Source: Mermis nigrescens | Taxonomy: Eukaryota; Nematoda; Enoplea; Mermithida; Mermithidae | DNA length: 64,000 nucleotides | Reading direction: 5' to 3' | Assembly: GCA_036768485.1 (NCBI GenBank) | Contig: JAVLUZ010000769.1 | Coordinates: 1-64,000, forward strand | In this document: positions 63,908 to 64,000 of the stretch, in pieces | Layout: each line of letters starts with the position of its first letter | Position numbering within the stretch: position 1 is the first letter of the stretch | Program-made: the position numbers and the translations under genes | Notes under the pieces: generated by a model | The model's input: only the letters and a program-made list of their open reading frames with translations | Database searches by the model: none | Told to the model about the DNA's origin: nothing

Positions 63908-64000
63908 GGCACGTAGCTGGCCGTCCTCTTTGGGGGGCAACACCAATTTTGGGGGTTCGGGGTCGAAAGAGGCCAAAAATAGCACAAAATAACGTTTAAA
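63908..64000 (+). mobile_element. MITE family D, cut by window end
   Basis: 'aggcacgtagctggccgtcc', 'ggcaacaccaattttggggg', 'ccaaaaatagcacaaaataa', as at 10,585. Confidence 0.6.

Noticed and set aside
1..64000. CRISPR arrays, rRNA genes, canonical tRNA genes
   Set aside because: None seen. The tandem arrays have no unique spacers of even length, and no full tRNA fold could be drawn.

Overview
This is nuclear DNA of a metazoan, probably an invertebrate. There are no bacterial operons. The window is AT-rich and dominated by animal-type transposons (Polinton/Maverick, hAT, PIF/Harbinger, a TTAA-flanked piggyBac-like element, many MITE-like repeats), satellites and microsatellites. I see no complete host gene; at most there are two weak exon-like relics. 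I cannot name the species.

Layout. 1-8,770: non-coding, with dispersed repeat fragments, a minisatellite (5.5-5.95 kb) and a piece of a ~130-bp satellite. 8,774-9,145: relic of a Polinton capsid-type gene. 9.6-13.1 kb: a second ~125-bp satellite, a GC-rich module, a ~1.4-kb terminal-inverted-repeat element and an iteron-like TTTACAAAA array. 13.97-38.67 kb: a giant inverted duplication with arms of about 6-8 kb once insertions are removed, around a 1.4-kb spacer. The left arm was later hit by a 1.67-kb TTAA-flanked element. The right arm was hit by a complete 9,084-bp Polinton (25,669-34,752) and a 777-bp hAT derivative (34,794-35,570). The opposite arm supplies the empty site for each. 38.7-44.6 kb: MITEs, a possible exon, and a third decayed copy of the duplicated unit.

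44.8-53.5 kb is the most unusual part. A 7-kb fold-back (palindromic) Polinton derivative is bounded by (GT)n/(CA)n tracts. Each arm carries, from outside in, the N-terminal piece of a protein-primed PolB, a chromodomain integrase broken by a shared stop, an orphan 105-aa gene, an iteron-like array, and a gene for a TATA-binding-protein (TBP) fold. 53.5-56.4 kb: a decayed PIF/Harbinger element. 56.6-64 kb: MITE clusters, AT-rich DNA and a faint aspartic-protease-like first-exon relic at 62.0 kb.

How the genes fit together. The 9-kb Polinton keeps replication and integration (PolB, integrase) plus one small pX-like protein, but no protease, packaging ATPase or major capsid gene. It looks like a capsid-less, transposon-only Polinton with an intact PolB. 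In both Polinton-type elements nearly every gene start has TATAAATA 27-64 bp upstream, and the fold-back element also encodes a TBP-like protein. The inference worth testing is that this Polinton lineage carries its own basal transcription factor for a uniform TATA-box promoter set.
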